64,000 nt of DNA from Pseudomonas fluorescens. Lineage in GTDB: Bacteria; Pseudomonadota; Gammaproteobacteria; Pseudomonadales; Pseudomonadaceae. The notes below the pieces were generated by a model. It searched no databases and was not told where the DNA came from. It saw only the letters and a list, made by a program, of their open reading frames with translations. The stretch lies in the NCBI RefSeq assembly GCF_900636825.1, contig NZ_LR134318.1:3443501-3507500 (forward strand). The letters run 5' to 3'. Position numbers and translations under genes: made by a program. Of this stretch, positions 44,548 through 53,678 are shown piece by piece (positions within the stretch are counted from its first letter, which is position 1; each line of letters starts with the position of its first letter).

Positions 44548-46467
44548 TTAGAACGCGTAGCTGGCCTTGAGGCCGCCGTTGAAGCCGTGGCTGTCGCCGC
44601 CGCCGTTGGCGCCCATTTCTGCGCCGAGGCTAAGGGCGCCGAGGCTGGCCATGAGGTTGACGCCGCCGCTGAATTGGTCGCGGTTGTCGAAGGCGGCGCG
44701 TTGTTCGATGTCGAGGCCCAGCAGGTGGCTTTGGCTGTCGACTTGATTGTCGCCCAGTGTGCGCTCGTAACCCACTTGTACGCCGGGCATCAGTTGCCAT
44801 GCGCCCATCGCGACGGGGGCGAAGGCGACGTTGAGGTTGGCGACGGCGCTGCGGCGGGTGACGGTGTTGTCGTCGACGTCGAGTGACAGTTCGCTGCCCT
44901 TCTCTGTAAAGCCGTTGAGGTCGAGATGGCTGATGCGCAAGCCGAGGCTTGGTTCGAAGGTCATGCCGTTGACCGGGGCGCGGTAGCCGAGGGCAATGGT
45001 TGCGCCGCTGAGGCTGCCGTGGGTGTCGCCCTTCGCGGTGCCGAGGCCGCCGCCGAGGTCGCGTTTGCTGTCGTAGTCGATGTAGCCGGCGCTGGCGTTG
45101 GCATCGACGAACAGACCGCGTTCCAGGCTGGTGAAACCGTAGCGGGCGCCGACGTTGAGGAAGGTGAAGTCCGTATCGGCTTCACCGCTCGCACCGCCGA
45201 CCGTGCCTTTGCTATAGCCGAAGCCGCCGCGTGCGCTGAATTGTTCGCTGAAGCGTTGAGTGATGCCGACCATCAGGCCTTGGCTGTGTTCGTTGCTGCT
45301 CTTGGCGTGGGCCGAGCCGTCGGTGCCGAGGTAGCCGCCGAGCGCGGTGGTCCACAAACGGTATTGGCCGATTTTGAGATCGCTGCCGCTGGCGAACGGC
45401 GCGGCGGCTTGTTCGATCATTGCGTTTTGGCGCAGCAGGTAGCTGGCGGCGTCGGCGTGCACTTGGCCACCAACCTGGGATTCGACTCCCCCGAGGGTGC
45501 CGGCGTCGATCGCCGATTGCAGGTAATAGTTGTAGGCGCTGTAGGTGCCGGACAGGTTGGTGTTTTGCAATTGGCGCAGTAATTCGGCGCCGGCTGCGGC
45601 GTTGCCGATCAGCCCGGCCTGACCCGGCAGGCTGTTGTATTCGACGAGTTTGCCGCGCAGAACATAGATGGTTTCCTGCGACAGGCCGAGGCCTTGTTTG
45701 AGGTAGTTGTCCATGCTGCCGTATTGCGCGGTGACTTCGTCGAGGCCGGCCTGAAGGTAGCTGGCCTGAACGCCGAGCAGTGGCTCATACACGGCGGCCA
45801 TACTGGCGGGCATCGCTTTCAACGTGGCGGCGACGCGAGCGGCTGTGTAGTCGTTAGTCGCGAGGTAGTTGGCCATGATGGTCGCGTTGTCGACACCGGC
45901 GATGCTCTGCAACACGGCGGCGGTCCAGCCGGTGCGGTCTTTGCCGGCGGTGCAGTGGAACAGTTGCGCGCCGTCGGTGGTGGCGAGTTCGTTGAACAGT
46001 TTGTTGAATTGGCCGCGCATGCCGGCGTCGCTGACGAAGGCGCGGTTGGTCTGTTCCATCATGGCGATGGCGTCGGCGGCACTTTTGAAGGAAATGCTGG
46101 TGATGTTTGCGCCGGAGGTGGTGCTGCCGATGATGTCGATGTTCTGGTAAGCGGCGCCGCTGATCAGGGTGTCGGGAGTGGCGGCGATTTCGCTAGGGGT
46201 GCGCAGGTCGTAGACCGCTTTGATGCCGAGGCCGTTGAGGATCGCCAGGTCTGATGCGGTCGGCGTCACCGCGTTGGCGCGGTAGAACACCCCGGCGCGC
46301 ATCGTGCCGTCGTGGGCGGTGGAATACGCGGTGGTAGTGCCGGCGACATCACGGAAATTGTCCATGCCTTTGAGGCGCGGGGTGTCGAGCAGCACGGGCT
46401 CGGCAGCGTTGGCAGCGGCGATGGATAGGCTCAGTACGGACAGCGAACACAGCAGACGTTGGAACAC
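44548..46467 (-). CDS. Autotransporter with protein tyrosine phosphatase passenger
   Basis: The 639-residue precursor has a signal peptide (about 1-21, ending ANA-AE). The passenger is a tyrosine/serine phosphatase domain (about 30-230) with MDNFRDVAGT near the start and the P-loop HCTAGKDRTG (C172, R178), the CX5R catalytic motif. A linker and then a C-terminal autotransporter barrel (about 365-639) end in a terminal Phe (LKASYAF). The whole protein can therefore export an active phosphatase to the cell surface or medium. No partner gene is needed. A hydrophobic signal with clean cleavage supports the start. Confidence 0.88.
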   Translation of the reverse strand: MFQRLLCSLSVLSLSIAAANAAEPVLLDTPRLKGMDNFRDVAGTTTAYSTAHDGTMRAGVFYRANAVTPTASDLAILNGLGIKAVYDLRTPSEIAATPDTLISGAAYQNIDIIGSTTSGANITSISFKSAADAIAMMEQTNRAFVSDAGMRGQFNKLFNELATTDGAQLFHCTAGKDRTGWTAAVLQSIAGVDNATIMANYLATNDYTAARVAATLKAMPASMAAVYEPLLGVQASYLQAGLDEVTAQYGSMDNYLKQGLGLSQETIYVLRGKLVEYNSLPGQAGLIGNAAAGAELLRQLQNTNLSGTYSAYNYYLQSAIDAGTLGGVESQVGGQVHADAASYLLRQNAMIEQAAAPFASGSDLKIGQYRLWTTALGGYLGTDGSAHAKSSNEHSQGLMVGITQRFSEQFSARGGFGYSKGTVGGASGEADTDFTFLNVGARYGFTSLERGLFVDANASAGYIDYDSKRDLGGGLGTAKGDTHGSLSGATIALGYRAPVNGMTFEPSLGLRISHLDLNGFTEKGSELSLDVDDNTVTRRSAVANLNVAFAPVAMGAWQLMPGVQVGYERTLGDNQVDSQSHLLGLDIEQRAAFDNRDQFSGGVNLMASLGALSLGAEMGANGGGDSHGFNGGLKASYAF

Positions 46468-46644
46468 AGTGCAGCCTCATTTCGATTAGCGTTGGGCTGC
46501 CTACTATCTGCACTGAATGAAGAGCGAATATGACAAATTCGCGCAGCCCGAAAATGCCTGCGCGAATGGGCCGTGGGGTGCGTGAATTGTCCATCGGGCG
46601 ATGGCGGTGTGTCAGGCAGTGAGGATGCTGGCTGTGCTGGCCTG

Positions 46645-46740
46645 ATCGCTAGCAGGGCTAGCTCCCACAGGGATTTTTGGTGTGTTGGAGATTGTTGGCA
46701 TCCACAAAACATGTAGGAGCGAGCCTGCTCGCGAATGCGC
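46645..46740. repeat. Mixed REP pair (families B and E)
   Basis: A family B REP (ATCGCTAGCAGGGCTAGCTC, 46645-46672) is followed by a different palindrome, GTAGGAGCGAGCCTGCTCGC (46712-46740). Pairing of two unrelated REP families suggests separate insertions. The remaining bases of this 328-base gap show nothing else I can name. Confidence 0.75.
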
Positions 46741-46795
46741 TGGGTCATTCACCCTGCCGCTAAAGTCCATCGATTACTCGAAAAGGAAATCTGGC

Positions 46796-47032
46796 TCAGT
46801 TGCTCCGACTGACCACCCGAATATCTGTCAGCCCTACCCGCTCGGCGTGTTCGAGAATCTGTTCCGGGGTGGAATCGGCGGTGGGCATGACCAGGCTGTT
46901 TTCGGCGTCGCCCAGGTGCAACTCCAGCAGGTGCATTGCGGCTTCGTGTTCGGCCAGTTGCGGCGCTTTGAGTTCGAGCAGGTAGGTGCGGGGCTCTTTG
47001 TTGAATCGGTATTCGATGTGATAGGTGTACAT
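46796..47032 (-). CDS. Small conserved hypothetical protein
   Basis: This is a 78-residue soluble protein with an alternating beta-alpha layout (YHIEYRFNKEPRTYLLELKA, then LAEHEAAMHLLELHLGDAEN). It has no signal or membrane segment. The gene stands alone beside a REP pair and runs divergently from tspO. I do not recognise a named family. Confidence 0.7.
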   Translation of the reverse strand: MYTYHIEYRFNKEPRTYLLELKAPQLAEHEAAMHLLELHLGDAENSLVMPTADSTPEQILEHAERVGLTDIRVVSRSN

Positions 47033-47204
47033 GAGGTCATCCGCGTCAGTGGAAAAGGACTGAACATCCTGACGCTCCGGTCAGGAAATTAGTTCCCACT
47101 CGATGCAAGCCCCGGGCGATTTGAATTTCCGGGCAAACTTTTCGCGCGCCGGGGCGTCCTTTGCTTATCACTCTCAACCGGCTGAACACAGCCAAGGATA
47201 GGCA

Positions 47205-47645
47205 ATGACTTTTTTCATTTTTCTTCTGGCCTGCGCCGCAGCGGCGACCACTGGCGTGATGTTCAAACCGGGGCCGTGGTACGAAGGGCTGAACAAACCG
47301 GGCTTCACTCCGCCCAATTGGGCCTTTCCGGTGGCCTGGACGATTATTTACCTGTTGCTGGCATGGGCCGGTTATCGCCTGAGTCTGCTGCCGGGGAGTC
47401 AGACCGTGCTGGCCTTGTGGGCGGCGCAGATTGCCTTGAACACGCTGTGGACGCCGGTGTTCTTCGGCGCGCATCAGGTGCTGGCGGCGATGGTGATTCT
47501 GGCGTTGCTGTGGCTGGTGGTCGCGGCCATGGTGGTGCTCGCATTGCAACTGGATCTGGTCACCGGTTTGATCCTGTTCCCGTATCTGGCGTGGCTGTGC
47601 GTCGCGGCGGCGTTGAATTTTTCGATCCTGGTGAAGAACCGCTGA
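47205..47645 (+). CDS. tspO: TspO/MBR (tryptophan-rich sensory) protein
   Basis: This 146-residue membrane protein has five helices and the tryptophan-rich TspO pattern (PNWAFPVAWTIIYLLLAWAG, then LNTLWTPVFFGAHQ). The family binds porphyrins and sterol-like ligands and responds to oxidative or light stress in bacteria. Its stop overlaps the next gene's ATG by one base (TGATG), so it is translated with a hydrolase. Confidence 0.9.
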   Translation: MTFFIFLLACAAAATTGVMFKPGPWYEGLNKPGFTPPNWAFPVAWTIIYLLLAWAGYRLSLLPGSQTVLALWAAQIALNTLWTPVFFGAHQVLAAMVILALLWLVVAAMVVLALQLDLVTGLILFPYLAWLCVAAALNFSILVKNR

Positions 47646-48625
47646 TGACCATTGCCCACTCGGGAATCGAAACACCTTGGCCGCAAGGCGAGCGCGAATT
47701 GGCGCAGGTGCGTGCGTTCAATCGCAAACTCGCCTGGCTGCCGCGTTTCAAGATTCGCAATCGCCTCACGCCCCGCTTGATCCAGACGCTGTTGCGCGCG
47801 AGCCAGATCGGCGCGGACGGCAAATTGCGCAAACACGAGCTGACCGCTGAACGCACGACCATCGGCACAGTGCCGGTGCGGATCATTCGCCCGCACGGCC
47901 AATCGAAAGGCGTGGTGCTGGACTTTCACGGTGGCGGCTGGGTGATCGGCAATGCGCAAATGAACGATCCGTTCAATGCCGCCATCGTCAATACCTGCGA
48001 CGTTACAGTGGTCTCGGTGGATTACCGCTTGGCCATCTCGACGCCTATTGAAGGCCTGCTGGCGGACTGCTTGAGCGCGGCGCGCGGCGTGTTGGCCGCT
48101 GCCGAGTTTGCCGGTTTGCCCGTCGTGGTGGTCGGCGAATCGGCGGGCGGTCACCTCGCCGCCGCGACGATGTTGGCGCTCAAACAATGGCCGGATTTGC
48201 TGCAACGTATCTGCGGCGCGCTGCTGTATTACGGTGTCTACGATTTGAGCGGAACCCCGAGCGTGCGCAACGCGCCGCCGGAGACATTGGTGCTCGACGG
48301 CCCCGGCATGGTCGAGGCGCTGCGCCAGCTCACGCCGGGCCTTAGCGATGAACAGCGTCGACAACCACCGTTGTCACCGCTGTATGGCGACTTCAATGGT
48401 TTCCCGCCAGCGCTGCTGTTTGCCGGCGAACTGGATCCGTTGCTCGACGATACGCTGAGCATGGCTGCGCGCTGGCGAGCCTCGGCACCGGTCGAGGTGT
48501 ACACGCTACCGTACTCGCCCCACGGTTTCATCCACTTCCCCACGGCGCTCGCGAACAGCGTGCTCGCCTACAGCCGCGAGTGGATAAGCGCTCGCGTCGA
48601 CGCGCAATCGGCGGTTACTCGTTGA
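47645..48625 (+). CDS. Alpha/beta hydrolase, HSL-family esterase
   Basis: This 326-residue cytosolic hydrolase has the hormone-sensitive-lipase oxyanion motif FHGGGW (about residue 98-103) and the nucleophile motif GESAGG near 160, with the acid and His in ELDPLL and HGFIHF near the end. Such enzymes cleave short or medium acyl esters. The ATG overlaps the tspO stop, and spacing with TGATG supports this start. Natural substrate unknown. Confidence 0.88.
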   Translation: MTIAHSGIETPWPQGERELAQVRAFNRKLAWLPRFKIRNRLTPRLIQTLLRASQIGADGKLRKHELTAERTTIGTVPVRIIRPHGQSKGVVLDFHGGGWVIGNAQMNDPFNAAIVNTCDVTVVSVDYRLAISTPIEGLLADCLSAARGVLAAAEFAGLPVVVVGESAGGHLAAATMLALKQWPDLLQRICGALLYYGVYDLSGTPSVRNAPPETLVLDGPGMVEALRQLTPGLSDEQRRQPPLSPLYGDFNGFPPALLFAGELDPLLDDTLSMAARWRASAPVEVYTLPYSPHGFIHFPTALANSVLAYSREWISARVDAQSAVTR

Positions 48626-48668
48626 GATCCTAGTTGTCGTAAGCTCCACTATGGAATTAGCGGCGCGA

Positions 48669-49901
48669 TCACGCTGATTGTCCCGCGACCCATTTGCGGT
48701 ACTGACGCGTGCGTAACGCATTGCCGATCTGCTGCAGGACCAGCGCGCGCAACGGCGAGACCTTCGGGTTGGGCTGTCTGGCCTGGCTGAGCTTGCGCAA
48801 CTGAAACTTGACCACCGCCATGCTGGCCAGCGACGCCATGGCTTTGTTCTTCCAGGTGATCGGCGGTAACTCTGGGGCGGTGTTGCGGCCCTGCAGCCAG
48901 TCATGCGGCAGGTTGGGATCGATGGCTAACGCGGTGCCGATGCCAACCATATCGACGCCGCTTTGCACCACCTGCTCCGCGATCGGGCGCCGGCGCACGC
49001 CGCCCGTGACCATCACCGGCATCCTCGCGACTTTGCGAATATCGCGGGCAAATTCGACGAAATACGCCTCGCGCGCCAGCGTGCGGCCGTCGCGCGCCTC
49101 CCCCTGCATCGCCGGCGCTTCGTAGCTGCCACCGGACAATTCGACCAGATCGACGTCCAGCTCATTGAGCAACTCGACTACCTGCCGGGCGTCTTCGGCA
49201 GAAAAACCACCGCGCTGGAAGTCAGCCGAGTTGAGCTTCACCGCCACCGCAAATTGCGCAGACACCACAGCGCGCACAGCCTTGACGACCTCCAGCAACA
49301 ACCGCGCACGGTTCTCCAGCGAACCGCCCCACTCGTCCGTGCGTTGATTGGTCAGCGGTGACAGAAACTGGCTGAGCAGGTAACCGTGCGCGGCGTGAAT
49401 TTCCACTCCGGTGAAGCCGGCCTGCTCGCCGAGTTGCGCGGTACGGGCAAAGCGCCCGATCACGTCGGCGATCACCTCAGCGGTCATCGCGTATGGCGTG
49501 GTGAAATGTTTGGAAAGGCTGCCCATGCTCAGCGGCACCGCCGACGGCGCCCAGGTTTTCTGTCCTAGGTTGGCTTGCATTTGCCGGCCGGGATGATTGA
49601 TCTGCAACCAGAACTGCGCACCGCCGGAACGGCCGACCTGCGCCCAGCGCTTGAACTTGGCCAGTTGCCGATCATTCTGCAACACCACGCCACCGGGCCC
49701 GGTCATCGCGCGGCCATCGACCATGACATTGCCGGTGATGAGCAGACCGGCGCCGCCATCAGCCCAGGCCTGATACAAGCGCATCAATTCAGCGGAAGGC
49801 GCTTGATCGGCGTCGGCCATATTTTCTTCCATAGCGGCTTTGGCGATACGGTTTTTGATGCTCGAACCGTTGGGGAGCATCAGGTTGTCGAACACGTTCA
49901 T
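48669..49901 (-). CDS. Old Yellow Enzyme family NADH:flavin oxidoreductase
   Basis: This 410-residue FMN enzyme has a TIM barrel with the OYE marks KNRIAKAAMEE (about 17-27), IEIHAAHGYLLSQFLSP-type segment near 180 (VEIHAAHGYLLSQFLSPLTN) and MVTGGVRRR near 300. It likely reduces activated C=C bonds of electrophiles. It lies 76 bases downstream of a merR gene in the same direction, with a MerR-type promoter between them. A short hydrophilic tail closes the protein. Confidence 0.88.
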   Translation of the reverse strand: MNVFDNLMLPNGSSIKNRIAKAAMEENMADADQAPSAELMRLYQAWADGGAGLLITGNVMVDGRAMTGPGGVVLQNDRQLAKFKRWAQVGRSGGAQFWLQINHPGRQMQANLGQKTWAPSAVPLSMGSLSKHFTTPYAMTAEVIADVIGRFARTAQLGEQAGFTGVEIHAAHGYLLSQFLSPLTNQRTDEWGGSLENRARLLLEVVKAVRAVVSAQFAVAVKLNSADFQRGGFSAEDARQVVELLNELDVDLVELSGGSYEAPAMQGEARDGRTLAREAYFVEFARDIRKVARMPVMVTGGVRRRPIAEQVVQSGVDMVGIGTALAIDPNLPHDWLQGRNTAPELPPITWKNKAMASLASMAVVKFQLRKLSQARQPNPKVSPLRALVLQQIGNALRTRQYRKWVAGQSA

Positions 49902-49928
49902 GAGGAGTCCTCGATTGGGCGTGAGACA

Positions 49929-49959
49929 ACCATAAGATTGAAGTCAACTTTAAGGTCAA
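49929..49959 (-). promoter_or_regulatory. MerR-type promoter of the Old Yellow Enzyme gene
   Basis: On the minus strand TTGACC (-35) and TATGGT (-10) are separated by exactly 19 bases, the elongated spacer that MerR-family activators act on. The spacer contains the dyad TTAAAGTTGACTTCAA (49938-49953). It lies 27 bases before the oxidoreductase start and just past the merR stop. Confidence 0.8.
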
Positions 49960-49977
49960 GCGACTTTTAAGACTTTT

Positions 49978-50400
49978 CTATTTCCCCGCAGCGATTTTCT
50001 CTTCGCGCATCTGATTGATCAGCAACTGCGCGTTATCCGCACACGCGACACCGGCAGGTTTGCTCTGGATGCCATCAATGACCCGCAGCAACTGCGCCTT
50101 GTTTTGCGCCAGGCGTTGCTGGAGGATTTCGATTTCCTCGACCTTGCGCTTGAGCCCCACCAGCATCTCGTCGGGCTGCCAGTCCTGCGCTTTCAGCGGC
50201 AGCAATTGGCGGATTTCGTCCAGCGAGAATCCCGCCGACTGCGCGCCGGTAATGATCTGCAGAATCCACTCGGTCTCCGGGGCGTAATCCCGATAGCCGT
50301 TGGCCTTGCGCCCGACCGAATTGATCAGCCCGCTGGCTTCGTAGAAGCGAATCCGCGACGGCGCCAGACCACTGAGTTGTGCCAGTTCACCGATTTTCAT
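49978..50400 (-). CDS. MerR-family transcriptional regulator
   Basis: This 140-residue regulator has an N-terminal winged helix (MKIGELAQLSGLAPSRIRFY, then GYRDYAPE), a coiled-coil dimer helix (about 80-115) and a short C-terminal segment with a single cysteine (GVACADNAQ). The lone Cys suggests sensing of a thiol-reactive compound rather than a metal cluster. The gene is upstream of the Old Yellow Enzyme gene on the same strand and should control it through the 19-bp-spacer promoter. Confidence 0.88.
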   Translation of the reverse strand: MKIGELAQLSGLAPSRIRFYEASGLINSVGRKANGYRDYAPETEWILQIITGAQSAGFSLDEIRQLLPLKAQDWQPDEMLVGLKRKVEEIEILQQRLAQNKAQLLRVIDGIQSKPAGVACADNAQLLINQMREEKIAAGK

Positions 50401-50604
50401 GTTTCACCCGAGCTGTGAATGACCCTGAAGTGAAATTTAAACCCTGAGGCGCGCGCGGCCAATGCAGGTAAATGGTTTTTGCGACCGCGACGATTGCGCA
50501 TCCGCAATGCCACTGCCCTGCCCGCCTACGCGCGGCCCCGACAAAAAGAAATGAACCCGCCGCACTCAACGCCACCTAACGCATAGACCATCAGGAGGTA
50601 GCCA

Positions 50605-50820
50605 ATGCAAATCGAAACCGTGTGGATCGTTCTGGCGGTAGTTCTTGTGCTTATCGAGCTTTGGGCTATCAATCGAGTGCGCAGGAGTGAGGGGAAGTCG
50701 AGCAATAAAGGCGTATGGATCGTGTTGATCGTGTTCGTGCCGTTGTTTGGCTTGATTGCGTGGGCGTTGGCGGGGCCCAAGCATATCGGGCATGGCCGTC
50801 CGTCGGATGCGGCCCGCTGA
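50605..50820 (+). CDS. Small PLDc_N-type membrane protein
   Basis: This 71-residue protein has two hydrophobic helices (about 4-22 and 36-58) joined by a basic loop, the layout of the phospholipase D nuclease N-terminal (PLDc_N) domain that often stands alone as a small membrane protein. AGGAGG precedes the ATG. Function unknown. A strong hairpin lies just after the stop. Confidence 0.75.
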   Translation: MQIETVWIVLAVVLVLIELWAINRVRRSEGKSSNKGVWIVLIVFVPLFGLIAWALAGPKHIGHGRPSDAAR

Positions 50821-50827
50821 TTGAACC

Positions 50828-50853
50828 GTGACGAGGGCGCCCGCCCTCGTCAC
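50828..50853. terminator. Bidirectional stem-loop between convergent genes
   Basis: GTGACGAGGGCG and CGCCCTCGTCAC pair perfectly over 12 bp around a two-base formal loop, between two convergent small genes. T-runs are weak on both sides, so it is a stem-loop stop of uncertain strength. Confidence 0.6.
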
Positions 50854-50861
50854 GCAAGACT

Positions 50862-51002
50862 TTATTGGGACTTGTCCTGCTGCAGTTGGACGGACGACTT
50901 GCTGGTGTCCTTTTCTTTGTTCGAGGCATCGTCGGAATCCTGAAAACACCCTTGCAGCATCAACACACTGCAGATTCCCAGACATGCGCAAATTTTCTTC
51001 AT
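50862..51002 (-). CDS. Short predicted lipoprotein
   Basis: This 46-residue precursor starts MKKICACLGICSVLMLQGC, a type II signal with lipobox LQGC. The mature peptide of about 28 residues is hydrophilic (FQDSDDASNKEKDTSKSS). A near-perfect ribosome site AAGGAGG precedes the ATG, which is what makes this tiny frame credible. It converges on the PLDc_N gene. Function unknown. Confidence 0.75.
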   Translation of the reverse strand: MKKICACLGICSVLMLQGCFQDSDDASNKEKDTSKSSVQLQQDKSQ

Positions 51003-51176
51003 GATCGCCTCCTTATCAATTGACACGGCCAACGCTGTCGACCTGTAGCGATGAACATCGCCTCTAAGGTGGACGCTGTGATGCTGAATGAGTTCGAACT
51101 GTTTTTCCTGCTTGTGGTGCGCACGCCGAACCCTTTATAAGAGCGGCTTTCATTTGCGATTCAAGGGGCTGCACCC

Positions 51177-52718
51177 ATGAGCAATGCCTGGAACGAAGGT
51201 TATTTCACCGACGAAGGCTACACCTACAGCTATAGCCGGGAGATCAATCCGGTATTCCAGCGCTATTGCCTGTTGCTGCGCGGCTTCGCCAGCCTGGACA
51301 ACGACGACGGTTATCACTGCGAGCTTGGCTTCGGTCAGGGCGTCTCGATCAATATCCACGCCACCGCGAATCCCGCCGGTTTCGTCGGCACCGATTTCCA
51401 CCCCGGCCAGGCAGCCCACGCCATCGAACTGGCGAACCTCAGCAATAATGGCGCGAAGCTGTATGACGACAGTTTCGAACAGCTGCTCGCACGCACGGAT
51501 CTGCCGCAATTCGACAGCATCAGCCTGCACGGCATCTGGAGTTGGGTCAGCCGTGACAACCATAAGCTGATCATCGAATTCGTCCGCCGCCAGCTCAAAC
51601 CCGGCGGCCATCTGTATGTGAGCTACAACGCTTTGCCGGGTTGGTCGCCGTCAGCGCCGTTGCGTCAACTGTTCAGCCTGCACGACCGTTTTGCCAATGG
51701 CTCGACGCGGTCGGATCAGCGCATCGACGCGGCATTGCAGTTTTCCGAGGCGCTGCTGGCGGCCAACCCCAAATACGCCCTGGCCGCGCCGAGCCTGGGG
51801 GCCAGGCTGCAGACCATCAAGGGCCAGGATCGCCATTACGTCGCCCACGAGTATTTCAATCGCGACTGGCATTGCCTGTATTTCGCCGACATGGTCGATG
51901 CCTTGAGCGCCGCCAAGCTTGATTACGCGACGACAGCCGTGCCGCTGGATTCGGTTGATGCGCTCAACCTGAGTGCCGAGGGCGTCAGCTTTCTCGCGGG
52001 GATCGAGCATCCGGTGATGCGTGAGCAGGCGCGCGATTATTTCGTCAATCAGGCGTTCCGCCGCGACCTCTATGTGCGCGGTGCCAACCGCCTCAGCGCC
52101 GCCGAGCGCCGTTCGCGCATGCTCGATACGCGGTTCATCCTGCTCCAGGCGGCTGAAAGCGTAGCGTCCACGGTCAGCGGGCCTGCGGGAGAAGCCTCGC
52201 TGCAGCCGGAAATCTACGGCCCGGTACTCAATGCGCTGGCCGCACAAAACTACGAAGCGAAATCGCTGCGCCAGTTATTCGCAGCGCTATCACCGATGGC
52301 TTATGACGATCTTGAGCAAGCCATCGCGATATTGGTCGGCATGGGCGCTGTGGCCCCCTGCCAGAGTGAAGCCGCCGAGGCGCAAGTGTACGAACGCTGC
52401 GCCGCGTTCAATCTGCAGTTGTGCGAGCGCGCGCTGTTCAGCGCCAACATTCAGGTGTTGAGCAGCCCGGTCACGGGCGGTGGGGTTACGGTCAGCCGCT
52501 TCCAACAATTGTTCCTGTTGTCGATCCGACAGGGCAAACAGCATCCGTCGGAATGGGCGCAACTGGCTTGGAGCGTCATGGCCGAACAAAACGAGGTGCT
52601 GATCAAGGACGGCAAAACGCTGACCACGGCCGAAGAAAACATCGCCGAACTGATCGAGCGCGCTCAGGTGTTCGCCGAGCAATCGCTGATCGTGCTCAGT
52701 GCCCTGAAAATCGTCTGA
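51177..52718 (+). CDS. Class I SAM-dependent methyltransferase with regulatory domain
   Basis: The 513-residue cytosolic protein has an N-terminal Rossmann methyltransferase (about 25-180; motif I ELGFGQGVSINIHA) and a middle segment matching the methyltransferase regulatory domain (MethyTransf_Reg) found in this group. A C-terminal helical part follows. Similar proteins in proteobacteria are of unknown substrate, some linked to cell-surface modification. The gene stands alone. Confidence 0.82.
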   Translation: MSNAWNEGYFTDEGYTYSYSREINPVFQRYCLLLRGFASLDNDDGYHCELGFGQGVSINIHATANPAGFVGTDFHPGQAAHAIELANLSNNGAKLYDDSFEQLLARTDLPQFDSISLHGIWSWVSRDNHKLIIEFVRRQLKPGGHLYVSYNALPGWSPSAPLRQLFSLHDRFANGSTRSDQRIDAALQFSEALLAANPKYALAAPSLGARLQTIKGQDRHYVAHEYFNRDWHCLYFADMVDALSAAKLDYATTAVPLDSVDALNLSAEGVSFLAGIEHPVMREQARDYFVNQAFRRDLYVRGANRLSAAERRSRMLDTRFILLQAAESVASTVSGPAGEASLQPEIYGPVLNALAAQNYEAKSLRQLFAALSPMAYDDLEQAIAILVGMGAVAPCQSEAAEAQVYERCAAFNLQLCERALFSANIQVLSSPVTGGGVTVSRFQQLFLLSIRQGKQHPSEWAQLAWSVMAEQNEVLIKDGKTLTTAEENIAELIERAQVFAEQSLIVLSALKIV

Positions 52719-52799
52719 GTTAGCCCAGGCACGCGGCGCGACGACCGGGGAAACCTGCAGTCGCGCCGCGCAGTAATGGCCGGTGATTCGACGGATCTG

Positions 52800-53264
52800 T
52801 CAGTCAAACGCGCCGTTGAGCACTTCGTAAATCAGGCCGGTGGTCAGCGCGACAAGGATCAGATCCGTGCCCACCTGCTGCCACTCGTATCCATCGTAAT
52901 GCGGCAAGTGCCCGAGCAGGCGGCCATCAAGCTTTTTGGCGATGCCGGGTGGAAGCGGTTTGCCGCGCGCAAGATTTTTTTGAATGCCCGGTGGTAATGC
53001 TGGGCCGGGGCTCCAGTAATCGCGGTGTCCACCGACGATCCCCAACACGTTGCCGCGATCGATATCGGGCCGGTAACCCTGATTGCCGCCGGACTTCTTG
53101 CCTGAGTTGCCCTGACCTTTCTGGCCGCCGTGATCCTGGACGTTTTGCCCATTGCCCTTGCCGTTGCCCTGGCCTTTTCCATTGCCGGGGTCGGCCAACG
53201 TCAGCGCACTGCCTACCAGCGCAAGCGACGCGATCGCCGCCACCATTGCACGTGATTTGATCAT
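52800..53264 (-). CDS. cigR: CigR-family (RcnB-like) exported protein
   Basis: This 154-residue protein has a signal peptide (ending LTLAD), a Gly/Asn/Lys-rich low-complexity middle (about 26-65; GNGKGQGNGKGNGQ) and a C-terminal RcnB-like segment with LPPGIAKKL repeated as GIQKNL and GIAKKL. A short hydrophobic stretch (LILVALTTGLIYEVL) near the end could anchor it. In Salmonella, CigR is an anti-virulence regulator. The family name is recalled, and its function here is open. Confidence 0.8.
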   Translation of the reverse strand: MIKSRAMVAAIASLALVGSALTLADPGNGKGQGNGKGNGQNVQDHGGQKGQGNSGKKSGGNQGYRPDIDRGNVLGIVGGHRDYWSPGPALPPGIQKNLARGKPLPPGIAKKLDGRLLGHLPHYDGYEWQQVGTDLILVALTTGLIYEVLNGAFD

Positions 53265-53489
53265 GCAAGGTTTCCTCTTAAGTGATCTGGTGCCTTCTGG
53301 ACGTTGTCGTTGAGCTTAGTTTATTGCAGCAGTTCGGCGATCGATTTCAGCGAACCACGTCGGCGCTAGTCATCCCGTTGACCCATACTCGAGAAAGCAG
53401 CAGTCGACTTTATCGCCGCGCAAGCAATTGACGTTGCCTGATCCCGAGCCATGCGTCAGGATTCGCCCCTTTGACCGGAACCAACACCC

Positions 53490-53654
53490 ATGAATCGCCA
53501 GAAAAAACTCAAGCAACTGTTCAAGGAAAAGGCCAAAAAGGCCAGCGCCAAACTGGCGCCGAAAAAGCCCAAGTACATCAGCAAGGCTGAGCGGGCGAAG
53601 CTGGATGCCGAGGGGCAAGCGGCAAGTGAATCGAGCGATCAGAGCCAAAGCTGA
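53490..53654 (+). CDS. DUF2986-like small basic protein
   Basis: This 54-residue protein is Lys-rich at the start (MNRQKKLKQLFKEKAKKASA) and then carries the PKYISKAERAKLD segment seen in DUF2986 proteins. No signal is seen. The basic N-terminus suggests nucleic-acid binding, though none is shown. It is convergent with the sulfatase locus, ending 24 bases before it. Confidence 0.7.
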   Translation: MNRQKKLKQLFKEKAKKASAKLAPKKPKYISKAERAKLDAEGQAASESSDQSQS

Positions 53655-53678
53655 TGCCGCTGCCCTCCGGCTGAAGGA

